Shown here in pieces: positions 9,689 through 20,217 of a stretch of DNA of 64,000 nt. Under the pieces are notes generated by a model, which saw only the letters and a program-made list of their open reading frames with translations, did no database searches and was not told where the DNA came from. Numbering within the stretch: the stretch's first letter is position 1; each line of letters starts with the position of its first letter. Both the position numbers and the translations under genes were made by a program. The stretch is from Sanderia malayensis (Eukaryota; Cnidaria; Scyphozoa; Semaeostomeae; Pelagiidae): positions 1,120,180-1,184,179 of the forward strand of contig RQOL01000863.1 of assembly GCA_013076295.1 (NCBI GenBank), read 5' to 3'.

Positions 9689-12227
9689 ATGGGCAATCAA
9701 ACATCGAACAGGGAAACAGAAGCATCAACAGAAAATCCAGAGGAGGTAAGAAGGAACTTGAAACTTTATATCAAGTAATAATGTAACTGTATTTCCATGT
9801 TATTGTTAATTAACTCTTCTCATTATTAAATTCTATTTTAGACACCTCTAGGAATGTGTTCAAGAGCAAGTAGATGGTTTGCAAAAAAAGCCAGTCAAAT
9901 TTCAAACTTCGTAGCAAAAAGAGGTATAGTAAATTTATTGATCACATTTATAACTTAGGCCCCGTTTACACGGGAACGGATCCGAGTGGATCCGTTCCAA
10001 AAAAGGTTACGATAGGTGTTTCGTTTACACGGGTACGCATGGATCCGTTCCTTTTTGAGAACGGGATCGTATCTTTTTGGGCACGCTAGAAAAGCGGATC
10101 CATTTGGGTCCGTTCCCGTATCGGTGTCGTGTAAACGCTTGGAACGGAACCAGAACAGGCACGGCACTGAACTGAGGCTATTGCAACTGAGGTTGTGTTA
10201 TCGCGGGAAGTCCAAAATATAAGCAGTACAAATGTCTGGGCCTATTGAAAAGCAAGTAATATCAATTTTGTCTCTGATGTTTTCCAATATAGCTTCTTTG
10301 TTGTATGTTGTAATTTTAGTTTGCGAACAACATCGACAGCGATTGAAGTTCATGTTGAACCAAACAACTGGGGCAGGTGAAGGAAGGAAATTCGTGTTCG
10401 CCATTTTCTGAGAGTGTTTTGGCGCAATTACAAGTAACTAACAACAACAAAACACGCCTTAACTTGAACAACTGCGCATGTTCAACAATTGGATCCGTTC
10501 TCGTGTAAACTCAACAGCTTTTTGAGTCCGTTCCCGTGTAAACGCTATACAATCGTTCCCATATCGTACCCAAAAGGCACGGACCTTTTGGGTCCGTATC
10601 TTTTTCTCTCGTGTAAACGGGGCCTTAATTTCCCTAATCCTTATAGGTACTTATTCTAAACATCCATTCTTTGTTTCCAGATTTCTTATATGTTTAGTTT
10701 ACCTATACTTTGTTTGTTTCAGCTTTTTCATCAAACAGAAATGAAGAAGCGGATCAAAGTTTTGCCAAAGTTGAAGAAAATCAACAAAGCCCAGGTTATA
10801 TACACTCCAGTTGCAAAAGCATCGAGATATTTTGGAATTTGGTTGCAAATAGCTTGCGAGGAAATTTTAAGCACATATTTCAAAAACAATTGTTATGAAT
10901 GAATACCTTTAAACTTGAAAAGCCGGTTAATAATTTTTAGATTTGTTGCTTTTAAAATCGGTTGGCTTGTCAAAGTTTTGCAGCGCAAAGGCTTCTCTTT
11001 TAACAAAAGTAATAACAAATGAAAAATGTGCAACTTCTGCAACACTAAATCTATCTTTACTAGTTATGGAAATATCGCATGGTAAATTAGGACAATTTTT
11101 AGATCCGTGGATCAGGTGATAGATTGTTCTTTGAATTTATACAAAAACTAACCTGAAAAAACATTTTTGTGCTGGTCTTTATTTATTTTGTTGGCCTAAA
11201 TTTGTTTCTATTCGAAATAGCAATTGATGATCAAATTGCTCGCAGCTTTTATAAACATTATAAATAAATTAACGTTTGAAATATAAATTACACATTACAT
11301 TAATTAATTTCACATTAATTTCATATTTCATCAGTTCTCTAAGAAACAATGAACTTATTTAAGAATTTTTTTATCTGTGCTTTAGATTATGAATGGTGGG
11401 GTGTTGATGAACCAGAAAGTGAGATCCCAAAACAGCCAACTGTCAGTGAAAGCATTGCTGATGACGTCAGTTTGGAGAGCTCTTCTGAGTGTAACAATGA
11501 TAATCATCCTGATCTTCATGAAGAATTTCATAATGATGATGATGATAATGATGATGATGACACAGATAGTTTGGGAGATATAAGCATCGAAAGTTTGGAC
11601 GACGAGGATTTCGATGAAGAGCAATATTGCAAGGCAAAAAACGAGAAAATCAGTGAGTGTCTTTAAAATATTTCATATTTATTTAGTCTGGAGATTGTAA
11701 ACTGCCATTAAGTTCTGTAGTCTATTTACTTTAATGATAACATTGCAAGCTCTCAACGACTTCGAATAAAACAAACGAAGACTAAAATTTGAAATGAATA
11801 ACGTTGTTCTTTTAATTTTGCAGATGGTCTCTTTGCCCACTTGTGGCACTTTTCACCAGCAAGCCTCTCTATGGGTGCAAAATGCCCCCTGGGGGTCTCT
11901 CTTGAAATGAGATCTGCCATTGACTTGCCAGTCGTCGACATTCAAACAGAAGAAATGGAGGAATACACTGTAGCCAGTGTTATAGTGAATAAGACCGTGG
12001 CCAAAGAGATGCTTATGGAGAAAAGCACAGTCTGTGTCAATACTGGCAATGTGATTGCCTACAACTTGTGGCAGTTGACAAATATGGCATCCTCAGAGTG
12101 GCAAGAAGAAAGGTTCAAGTTTGGTGATAAATTTTACAATATCCTCACAACGCAGATGATTTTGCCCAATCAAGAACATATGTTCGAATATTCCTTCAAT
12201 GACTCAAAGTTTTGTGAATTTCTCTGA
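9689..12227 (+). CDS. Gene V: acidic protein with possible N-myristoylation signal
   Basis: Five exons give 293 residues with all phases closing: 9689-9745, 9842-9923, 10723-10794, 11386-11652 and 11824-12227. The start at 9689 is chosen over the in-frame ATG at 9662 because it has a full Kozak context (gccaccATGG) and yields MGNQTSN, a typical N-myristoyl-glycine signal. Exon 2 is basic with Ser and aromatic residues (MCSRASRWFAKKAS). Exon 4 contains a long Asp/Glu tract. Exon 5 forms a more globular C-terminal part of about 134 residues (FAHLWHF, then TVCVNTGNVIAYNLWQLT). The family was not recognised. Attachment to the inner face of a membrane is inferred from the N-terminus. The donor of exon 3 (gttata) is weak. 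Intron 2 contains the MITE at 9958-10624. Confidence 0.65.
9958..10624. mobile_element. MITE with 15-bp inverted ends, TTA target duplication
   Basis: The element starts GGCCCCGTTTACACG and ends with the reverse complement CGTGTAAACGGGGCC. TTA lies on both outer sides (9955-9957 and 10625-10627). Interior copies of GTTTACACG and GGATCCGTTCC form subterminal repeats. No transposase is present. A 3-bp TWA target duplication is the signature of PIF/Harbinger elements, so this is probably a non-autonomous member, 667 bp long, in intron 2 of gene V. Confidence 0.8.
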
Positions 12228-12511
12228 GAAGAGACAGTCAATTTTTGACTTTCTCTGTAATTAGTGACTTCTTGATATTTTATAGGATAGTGTGGTTTTG
12301 ATTTGGTAACCTTAATGCTCGCACATGTATATTTTTAATCATTCTTCATTAATTGTTCATACATATGAAGAAAAGTTTCTTTTTCAAAATGTTGTTGTTC
12401 TCACTTCATTTGCCCAGATTGTACACGATGTACCACATGACCACACCACTCTTAAATTATCAAACTTGAAACTCAAAGTAGCCCCAAAGAACCTAAGGTC
12501 TTTGTTAATTG

Positions 12512-12844
12512 TGTAACGAATAGGTATACCGTTGTCTTGTCGGTACTCTGTAATAATTAGAGCTGGCGACGTCACGTTGTGTGAAGTCCGACACACACCC
12601 TTGTGTGAACATTAATTCCGGAAACGTGTATTTTGTCTGTCAGTGACTAAGAGTTGTACGTTGGGTTAACATCAGTTTAGTTATCAGATTGTCGATTGAA
12701 AGTCGGTCAAAAACAGGCTTTGTTACTGAGTATTTCTCTAACAGGCCTAGGCCTTTTGGCCTAGGCTTGGCTTAACAAGACTGGTGATCTTATATATTAA
12801 AGTGTCGGCCTTGCACCGAGAAGAAGAACCCCCTAAACGTTACA
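12512..12844 (+). repeat. 5' LTR
   Basis: 333 bp with TG...CA termini. It contains a palindromic GGCCTAGGCCTTTTGGCC stretch and a TATATATTAA TATA-like motif about 50 bp before the 3' end. Confidence 0.9.
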
Positions 12845-13741
12845 AATTGGTGACAGAGGTGGGATCGGTAGCAAGGATGTATTTCTGATTATATTAACGT
12901 TCGTTTGCTGATTTATGCTGTTTGGTTTTGTCGCTGATGTACTGTCGAACTGGAAGTCGTTGTTTTGCTTTGTTGCGTGCCCTGCAATGTGCATGAAGTT
13001 TTTAAAGATTCAAGAAGACATTTAATTAGTTGTATGTGTGCTGACCATGGACGGTTGCAGCAGAAGAGCCACGGAGAGCCTTCGTTAGAGATTTAATTTT
13101 ATTTTCAAAGACGGTATTATGGAATTGGAAACACCGAGCGATGATGTAGGCACTACCTTTGCTTGCCAATTTATGCCTCCGGGCCCTAATAACCCTTTGA
13201 ACATTTTACTTTTCGTGCTTTTGGATTTGAAAACACTTCATTGCAACATGCAAGTGGATGGAACGGAGTAGAGAAACGTCGACAGTAGACAGAAAAAAAT
13301 GCGTAGACAAAAAGAAAGAAAATTGATGTCCGAATTTCAAGAGTAAAGAAAGAACTATGCTGTGATCGACTGAAAGAAACGTATAGCTCGTGTGAAAGTG
13401 ACAGTGGTTCTTGAACTGAAAAGCCGTGCCAAAGACGAAAGATTTTTCCGAATCTACACCTAATACCTCACCGAACATGAAGAATAAGAAATGAGATGAA
13501 GAAAGATGAAGTACAAATGAGATGACGAGAGTTGAGAATTAGTTGCTTTTTTTTATTATTTGGTATTATCGCAATCAAAAATTTGGTGCGTACGGGAACC
13601 GATGTTCCTTTGCCATTTCCTCCGGGCTTTTTGGATGTACCGAACAATTTCTTTTAATTAGTAGATTTACGATAGTTGTTATGTAGTAAAATATGGTTTC
13701 GTCAAATATTAAAGTTGTATAACGTTTAAAGGAGGGGATGG

Positions 13742-14074
13742 TGTAACGAATAGGTATACCGTTGTCTTGTCGGTACTCTGTAATAATTAGAGCTGGCGAC
13801 GTCACGTTGTGTGAAGTCCGACACACACCCTTGTGTGAACATTAATTCCGGAAACGTGTATTTTGTCTGTCAGTGACTAAGAGTTGTACGTTGGGTTAAC
13901 ATCAGTTTAGTTATCAGATTGTCGATTGAAAGTCGGTCAAAAACAGGCTTTGTTACTGAGTATTTCTCTAACAGGCCTAGGCCTTTTGGCCTAGGCTTGG
14001 CTTAACAAGACTGGTGATCTTATATATTAAAGTGTCGGCCTTGCACCGAGAAGAAGAACCCCCTAAACGTTACA
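13742..14074 (+). repeat. 3' LTR
   Basis: Reads as identical over 333 bp to the 5' copy and is preceded by the polypurine tract. Confidence 0.9.
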
Positions 14075-14078
14075 ATTG

Positions 14079-14787
14079 TACCAGATAAAACTCAGAAGTA
14101 GTCAAAACCTGCTTATTAGGATTTCACGATTACTTTGAAGCAAGTTTAACATCTCTGGGTCAAATGATTCCAAAGCTAGTGTCGCAGAAATTATGCAACA
14201 AGCTAATTACTTTACGTATCTACCTTAAGAGCATTGTGGCAAGAAATTGTAACTTTTGAAATCAAGTGAAATATAACCCACAAGTAGTCGAAACCAACTA
14301 ATTAGGACCACCAGTACCTTGAAACAAATTTTAGCTCTCTAAGACAAATATTTCAAGAGAAGGTACTGTGTCTGGTTCCTGGTCAGAGGTTGCAGTGCTT
14401 AATACCTGGTAGTATAGTTGTAGGGTTCAGTGAGTACCTCGTAGAAAACAAAGTGTTTATTTGTTATTGTAAGTTATTAAAGTTGCCTCGTAAGAGTGAA
14501 GAGCGGCAAATTGAGATCGATCATCACAAAATATTTGGACAGTTTGAATGATCAATTGCCATTTCGGACAAAAAAAATCCAAGCTAACGATAATGACTTG
14601 TTAATTTAGTGCCAATAATTTTTCGAGGGACAGTTCCAAAATGACTATTTATTATCATTTAAACTTCAAATCTTCAACGTTGACCTTTCATCTTATTGAA
14701 ATAATCGAAATAATCTCTTTCTCTATTTCAAAATTACAAGTCAGTAAAAATATTCCTATAATGAATAACAAAATAATAAGGCACTAG
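14079..14787. other. intergenic, no supported gene
   Basis: AT-rich sequence between the LTR element and the tRNA-like repeat array. Nothing coding or structured was noticed. Confidence 0.4.
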
Positions 14788-15029
14788 AGAAAGTTGAACT
14801 CGAGACCTTTGGGGCGGCCTGTTTACAATATAATGCTTTTAAGAATTGCAGGGCGGTGGGTGGCGAATAGATCAACGGATGAGTCACTGGCACTTGTTCC
14901 AAGTAAGGTGTGCCAGCAAGAGTTCGAACCAAGGAGAAGAACGGAAAATTCGCAATTGATGCTTAAGTTCGGAATTCGTTTTGCTTTGTTTAGTTTTTCA
15001 CTTTAATTTTGACTTTGCACATTGATTAA
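14788..15029 (-). repeat. tRNA-like repeat unit, left part, cut by piggyBac
   Basis: A minus-strand copy of the unit seen at 5088-5740, with its B-box-like GGTCTCGAGTTCAA at the far-left end. It is interrupted at a TTAA (15026-15029) by the piggyBac element. The sequence resumes after the matching TTAA at 18243-18246. Confidence 0.7.
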
Positions 15030-15117
15030 CCCTCTCATGCCCAGCGTCCCAGTTGGTCCCATTAGAAGCAAAAATCATGAAAAACCCAATTTGAAAAATT
15101 GGCTGAAACTCGGTGAA

Positions 15118-15590
15118 AAGACAATTTTGGGGCGCTGAATTCGAATATCGAATTTATTTTTGAAATTTTGATGTTTTGGGCAAAAAATGGGGTAAAAGGG
15201 GGCAAAAATGCAAATTTTGAAACTCGTCCAATTTCCATCAAATGGTGAGAAGTACAATTTTCGGGCGCTGAATTCGAATATCGAATTTATTTTTGAAATT
15301 TTGATGTTTGGGGGCAAAAAATGGGGTAAAAGGGGGCAAAATGCAAATTTTGAAACTCGTCCAATTTCCATCAAATTTGTGAGAAGTACAATTTTCGGGC
15401 GCTGAATTCGAATATCGAATTTATTTTTTGAAACTTTGATGTTTTGGGGCAAAAATGGGGTAAAGGGGGCAAATGCAATTTTGAAACTCGTCCAATTTCC
15501 ATCAAATTTGATGAAAAGTACAATTTTGGGGCGCTGAATTCGAATATCGAATTTATTTTTTGAAATTTTGATGTTTTGGGGGCAAAAATT
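15118..15590. repeat. left subterminal tandem repeats of piggyBac (~4 x 110 bp)
   Basis: Each unit contains GCGCTGAATTCGAATATCG (or a close variant), a GGGGCAAAAA...GGGGTAAA block and a CTCGTCCAATTTCCATCAAA block. The same unit occurs in inverted orientation at the right end, so the element's termini are extended compound inverted repeats. Confidence 0.85.
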
Positions 15591-15770
15591 GGAGTTTTTA
15601 CGACTATATTATTATTTAGAGGTCTGGGGCTGAGCTTATTTTGTTACAGTTTTGGCGCGAAATTCAAAATAGTGATTACGATAATGAAAAACTTAACTGT
15701 TCAGACCGACATTGCATTACAAAATCAGAAATATTTATCGTGAACTTCTGATTCATTTATCTGAAATACG

Positions 15771-17613
15771 ATGAATATCGAAACCGAGAGCGATTTTTCT
15801 GATAGCGAAAGCATAAGTGATATTTCTTCATTGTCTGAGTTGTCAGCTGAAGAATATGACGAGCTCATGGCCTACACGATGATAGCGAAGTTTATGACCC
15901 TCATGGTATTGAAAGCGATGATGATCAACCTGGTTGCTGCCACTGGTCTACAGAGTCAGAAGCAGATTTTGAAGGTTCTATTGCTCCGTCAGAAAGAATA
16001 CCTGAGTATGGGAGACCTGCTGTTATATTTGATGCTGGTACAAAACCACATGAGATTGTTGAAGGTGTTATGGACGACGAATTTATCATGACATGTATTG
16101 CAAGTACAAATGAACATGGCGCTGAAGATCCATCATTCGTTGAGAAAATTGGGGAGATTTCAAGAGATGAGGCAGGAATACGTTTTGCAAGAGGTTTCTT
16201 TGCAATCAAATGGCATCTTCGTCTTCTTGGATATCGGCAATATAGATGGGCTTGGAGTGAGGACCCCTTGCAATCACAGCCAGAAATAAAGAAAACAATG
16301 AGCCGTGAAGTCTTTCGTCTTGATGCTAAAGCACTTTCGAGTTGTCAAAGCTTCATCCTTGCCACCTAAAGATCATCCAGACTACCATCCTTTGCAGAAT
16401 ATTAACTCTGGAGTTGAATATCTCAGACAGAAATCATTATCAAAGTGGACGGTTGGCTGGAAAATGTGCGTTGATGAAGGAAGAGTGACTAGCAAAAGCA
16501 AAAGGAACCCTTATAAAATAAGAAATCCAGACAAGCCAATAAGAATGGGATGGACAATTTGTAAAGTCAGTGATAAGGGAGCAAACGGTGGAAATTATGT
16601 TGCTAACCATGTGGTGAAAGTGGGAAGAAAACGTACAAAACATCTGGCAATGGTAAAAACTATGATATTGTTGAGCAACTCATATCTGAATTTAAAGACA
16701 GTGGACGTTTGGTTGTTATGGACAGTGGCTTTCCCACAATAAAATTAATGGAAGATGCAAAGAACAAATGGCATACTCGATTAATTGCTACGCAAAGGGG
16801 CAACACTGCTCATTTCCCATGCAGCCATAAGGACAATTTGCGTTCAGCAAGACAATTTGTTCGTGGTTCTCTAAATCTCTTCACAAAGGTTTTCTAAACA
16901 TCACATATTGGAACGACAACAATGTGGTAGTCTTCTTGGATAATGACATCAAGTCTGGCCAGCAGTACTGGGAACCTGTTGAAGTCAACCAAGGAAGAGA
17001 AAAGGTCATCATTCATATGCCCAGAGTTGCTGCACTATATCGTGAAATGTATGGATGGGTAGACAGAACCAACCAGCAACTGTCTTATTATAATGCTGAA
17101 TTTAGAAGTGTGAGGAAGCAAAACAGAATTTTCGATAGCCTTTGTGAGATGTACGTCTTAGTCAACGGTCATACTTTATGGCGCAACAGCACTAATCTTC
17201 ACGAGCAGTTATCGAAAAATGCTCTTTCGCAAAGCTCATTTCGATTCGAAGTAATTCGTATCTGGTATGCAAAGTTCAAGATGTATCATGGACGTATGCC
17301 AGTCCTCCATTATCCATCTGATAAACCACGTGGAAAGAAAAGATCGTTGGAATCTGCCCTCGCATCACCAAGAAAGGGTCGCCATGAAGAAAAGAGAATT
17401 TCAGCAGAGGAATCTTCCAGCAAAGAGAAAAGATTGAAATGCAGAATTTGCCACAAGAAAACATCATTTTGTTGCAAAAAGTGTTCTGGTCCTGGCGATC
17501 CTTTTGCTCTTTGCTCAAATACCAGAGGAAGAGACTGCTGGAATAAGTTTCATGCTGCACGTGAATTCGATCTGCCGAGCAGTCAATCTCAGGAAAACGA
17601 AGAAGAGATCTAA
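15771..17613 (+). pseudogene. piggyBac transposase, frameshifted
   Basis: The reading frame begins at 15771 (MNIETESDFSDSES) and can be followed to 17613 only by changing frame several times, near 15880, 16330, 16640 and 16890. The pieces show an acidic N-terminus, a DDE_Tnp_1_7-type central region (LLGYRQYRWAWSEDP, then VVMDSGFPTIKLM, then VVFLDNDIKSG and MYGWVDRTNQQLSYY) and a C-terminal Cys-rich domain (CRICHKKTSFCC, then CSGPGDPFALC). This is the domain order of piggyBac transposases. The frame changes predict an inactive enzyme. Confidence 0.85.
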
Positions 17614-17814
17614 GCTATTGTAGAAGCTGCTGTAACTGTCAAAGCAACGTCAACTGAATCAAAAACAGCTTTTTTAAAAGCTACCATATATCCCAACTAA
17701 ATGACCTGTTTCTACGATTGTCTGCTGCCAACCGCTATTACTCTGTGACCTTTGATGACACGCCCAATCTGTGCTTGCACACTTGATGACCAATTTTGCC
17801 CCACTCCCCCCCCA

Positions 17815-18165
17815 AAAAACATAAAAATTTCAAAAAATAAATTCGATATTCGAATTCAGCGCCCGAAAATTGTACTTCTCACCAAATTTGATGGAAATTG
17901 GACGAGTTTCAAAATTTGCATTTTGCCCCCTTTTACCCCATTTTTTGCCCCCAAAACATAAAGATTTCAAAAAATAAATTCGATATTCGAATTCAGCGCC
18001 CGAAAATTGTACTTCTCACCAAATTTGATGCAAATTGGACGAGTTTCAAAATTTGCATATTGCCCCCTTTTACCCCCATTTTTTGCCCCCAAAACATCAA
18101 AATTTCAAAAAATAAATTCGATATTCGAATTCAGCGCCCCAAAATTGTACTTTTCACCGAGTTTC
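17815..18165. repeat. right subterminal tandem repeats of piggyBac (~3 x 110 bp, inverted)
   Basis: Reverse complements of the left-end units, again centred on CGATATTCGAATTCAGCGC. There is one unit fewer than at the left end. Confidence 0.85.
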
Positions 18166-18242
18166 AGCCAGTTTTAATCAAATTGGGTTTTTCATGATTT
18201 TTGCTTCTACTGGGACCTACTGGGACGCTGGGCATGAGAGGG

Positions 18243-18710
18243 TTAAGATATAAACGCAGTGTAATACCTGATGTTCACGAGTTTAGCAAAGCAAAAAAAC
18301 TAATCCAATCAAATCAAAAAATAAATATTATGATATTACGGGGAATTGAACTCGAGACCTTTGGGGTGGCCTGTTTACTATATAATGCTTTTAAGAATTG
18401 CAGGGTGGTGGGTGGCGGATAGATCAATGGGTCAGTCACTGACACTTGTTCCAAGTAAGCTGTGCCAGCAAGAGTTCCAGTCAAGGAGAAGAACAAAAAA
18501 TTCGCAATAGATGTTAAATTCGGAATTAGTTTTGTTTAGTTTTTCACTTGAATTCTGATTTTCCTCATTGATTAAGATATAAACACAATGATACCTGATG
18601 TTCACGAGTTTAGCAAAGCAAAAAAAATAATCCAATCAAATCAAAAAATAAATATTATGATATTACGGGGAATTGAACTCGAGACCTTTGGGGTGGCCTG
18701 TTTACTATAT
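18243..18710 (-). repeat. tRNA-like repeat units (one complete, one cut by the YR retrotransposon)
   Basis: From the TTAA at 18243 one complete minus-strand unit runs to about 18587. A second begins and is interrupted after TTTACTATAT at 18710, continuing at 24515. The complete unit preserves the empty insertion site TTTACTATATAATGCT (near 18375). Confidence 0.75.
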
Positions 18711-19119
18711 AAATGTTAGTTAATACATGAAATTTATTAACTTTAGTTAATTAGGCACGGATTTCTCATATTGCGTGACTCTTTTTTGATGCTAATCAAC
18801 AACCAAAATTAACAGGGCCGCACCAAGGGTGCGTTGATTACTTGACACAGGCAAGGTATTTTAATCTGGCACCAATCGAAAATATCACGCATAGCGATGC
18901 TGCCTGTATCTAATCTCAGCTTGATGAAAGTGACAAGCACAATAAACCAATCAGAGCTCCCAACACAGCAAGCTAACCAGCGACAAGCCAATCAAATTAA
19001 GCGAATCACCACGCAAAATACTCCCTTTATAAGACAATGCAAAGCCCTCAAAGGGCAACAATTTACAAACAAAGCAACATATACATAGTTGCCAAGCAAA
19101 TCAAGGAAACAAAAATTTA
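18711..19119 (+). repeat. split direct repeat A1
   Basis: 409 bp at the 5' end of the Ngaro-type element, essentially identical to A2. Gag starts 37 bp beyond its end, so promoter sequences may lie in it. Confidence 0.88.
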
Positions 19120-19155
19120 AGCAAACATTCATAATCTGAACGAAAGCTAGGTAAG

Positions 19156-20217
19156 ATGCCTAAAAGCAAGTCCAGTAAACACAGCATACGAAGAAGTACG
19201 CGACCATCTACAGCAGTGACTACTGCTAGTTCGTGGCCCAGTGGTACAATCGAAGCCAACATGGAAGCGTCCACCACAGAACCAGCATTCGCAGTAATGC
19301 CTGGACCTGCCGTACCTGGACCGTCCTCGTCAGCATCGACTGCTTCAGCAGAGCATCCAGGAGCAGTGGCTTCCAACGCTCTCAACCCTATTGAGTTGGG
19401 CCAAATCGTCCAAACTGCAATAGAGGGTTCTCTGGCTACCATCGTCCGTGAACTGATGACCGCTAACAAGCCTCCACAGACAGATGTCCCAGCCAGTACG
19501 CCGCAGCCAGTTTCACTCGAAACGTCACATCTTCCAAGCAGTTCAGCCCCACCGATGCCGGCCACGCACACCATAAATGCCTTCTCACCGGAGATTTCAA
19601 GCAGCCTCGTCAGGCAGATCCAGAGCGGTGAGTTTTTTGAATTGTCGAAATTAGTGCCTGAGAACGTCCATAAAGTATCCCCACCGGCATTACAAAAGTT
19701 TTCAATTTGCATGGGGGATGATAATGACCTGAAATTGGTTAAGGGGACAGCCGCCAAGCCCATCACCCGCATCGAAGAGTGGACTGATGCGTTTATAGTG
19801 TATTCCAAAATTCTCGCCTCAAAATTCCCGGCAAGGGGTGTTGAATTGTTTTCGTATTTGGAGACAATTCGCTATGCGGCCTTTCATTTCCACCACTTGG
19901 GTTGGTTGCTCTACGACCGCAAGTTTCGTGCCAAGGCTGCCAACGACCGGACGATAGACTGGGGAAGGATCGACCAACAACTTTGGTTAATGACGTTTAC
20001 AGCCGGCCCACAAGATGAACGTATTTTTAACAAAGGACCCTTTAGTAGTAAATCCCTTGCGGCAACAAGGGACGACGTATGCCGTAAGTTTAACACCGAA
20101 CGCTTTTGTAACGAGGCTACCTGCCGCTTTAAACATGTTTGCAACAGACCGGGCTGTGGGGGAAAGCATGTTGGAAACAGATGCACCCTCAACCCCGGTT
20201 CTGGACAACGCTCATAA
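19156..20217 (+). CDS. Gag-like protein of the YR retrotransposon
   Basis: An uninterrupted 353-residue frame from the first good ATG after A1. The N-terminal ~130 residues are Ser/Thr/Pro/Ala-rich. The middle is globular (FFELSKLVPENVHKVSP, then ITRIEEWTDAFIVYSKI). The C-terminus has clustered Cys/His (FCNEATCRFKHVCNRPGC and then GKHVGNRC), a plausible nucleic-acid-binding zinc motif. This is the usual ORF1 of DIRS-order elements. It overlaps the next frame (ATG at 20168) by about 50 bp. Confidence 0.8.
   Translation: MPKSKSSKHSIRRSTRPSTAVTTASSWPSGTIEANMEASTTEPAFAVMPGPAVPGPSSSASTASAEHPGAVASNALNPIELGQIVQTAIEGSLATIVRELMTANKPPQTDVPASTPQPVSLETSHLPSSSAPPMPATHTINAFSPEISSSLVRQIQSGEFFELSKLVPENVHKVSPPALQKFSICMGDDNDLKLVKGTAAKPITRIEEWTDAFIVYSKILASKFPARGVELFSYLETIRYAAFHFHHLGWLLYDRKFRAKAANDRTIDWGRIDQQLWLMTFTAGPQDERIFNKGPFSSKSLAATRDDVCRKFNTERFCNEATCRFKHVCNRPGCGGKHVGNRCTLNPGSGQRS

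Larger units (their letters stand above)
12512..14074 (+). mobile_element. short non-autonomous LTR retrotransposon (TRIM/LARD-like)
   Basis: Two 333-bp direct repeats that read as identical (12512-12844 and 13742-14074) start TGTAACG and end CGTTACA, so they have the TG...CA ends of LTRs. A 4-bp duplication, ATTG, flanks the element (12508-12511 and 14075-14078). Two bases after the 5' LTR, TTGGTGACAGAGGTGGGATC is a candidate primer-binding site. A polypurine tract (AAAGGAGGGGATG, 13728-13740) precedes the 3' LTR. The roughly 900-bp interior has no pol gene; the only candidate is a 50-codon frame from 13119 that may be a gag remnant. Identical LTRs indicate recent insertion, just 3' of gene V. 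Confidence 0.92.
15030..18242 (+). mobile_element. piggyBac DNA transposon (decayed)
   Basis: The element is 3,213 bp and is flanked on both sides by TTAA (15026-15029, 18243-18246), the target site duplicated by piggyBac. The ends are inverted repeats beginning CCCTCTCATGCCCAGCGTCC, with similarity extending over about 110 bp. Inside the ends are inverted arrays of a roughly 110-bp repeat. A broken piggyBac-type transposase lies in the centre. It inserted into a unit of the tRNA-like repeat array. Confidence 0.92.

Noticed and set aside
19101..19808. 235-codon minus-strand frame
   Set aside because: It is antisense to the gag frame of the retrotransposon, where Ser/Ala/Pro-rich codons leave the other strand open.
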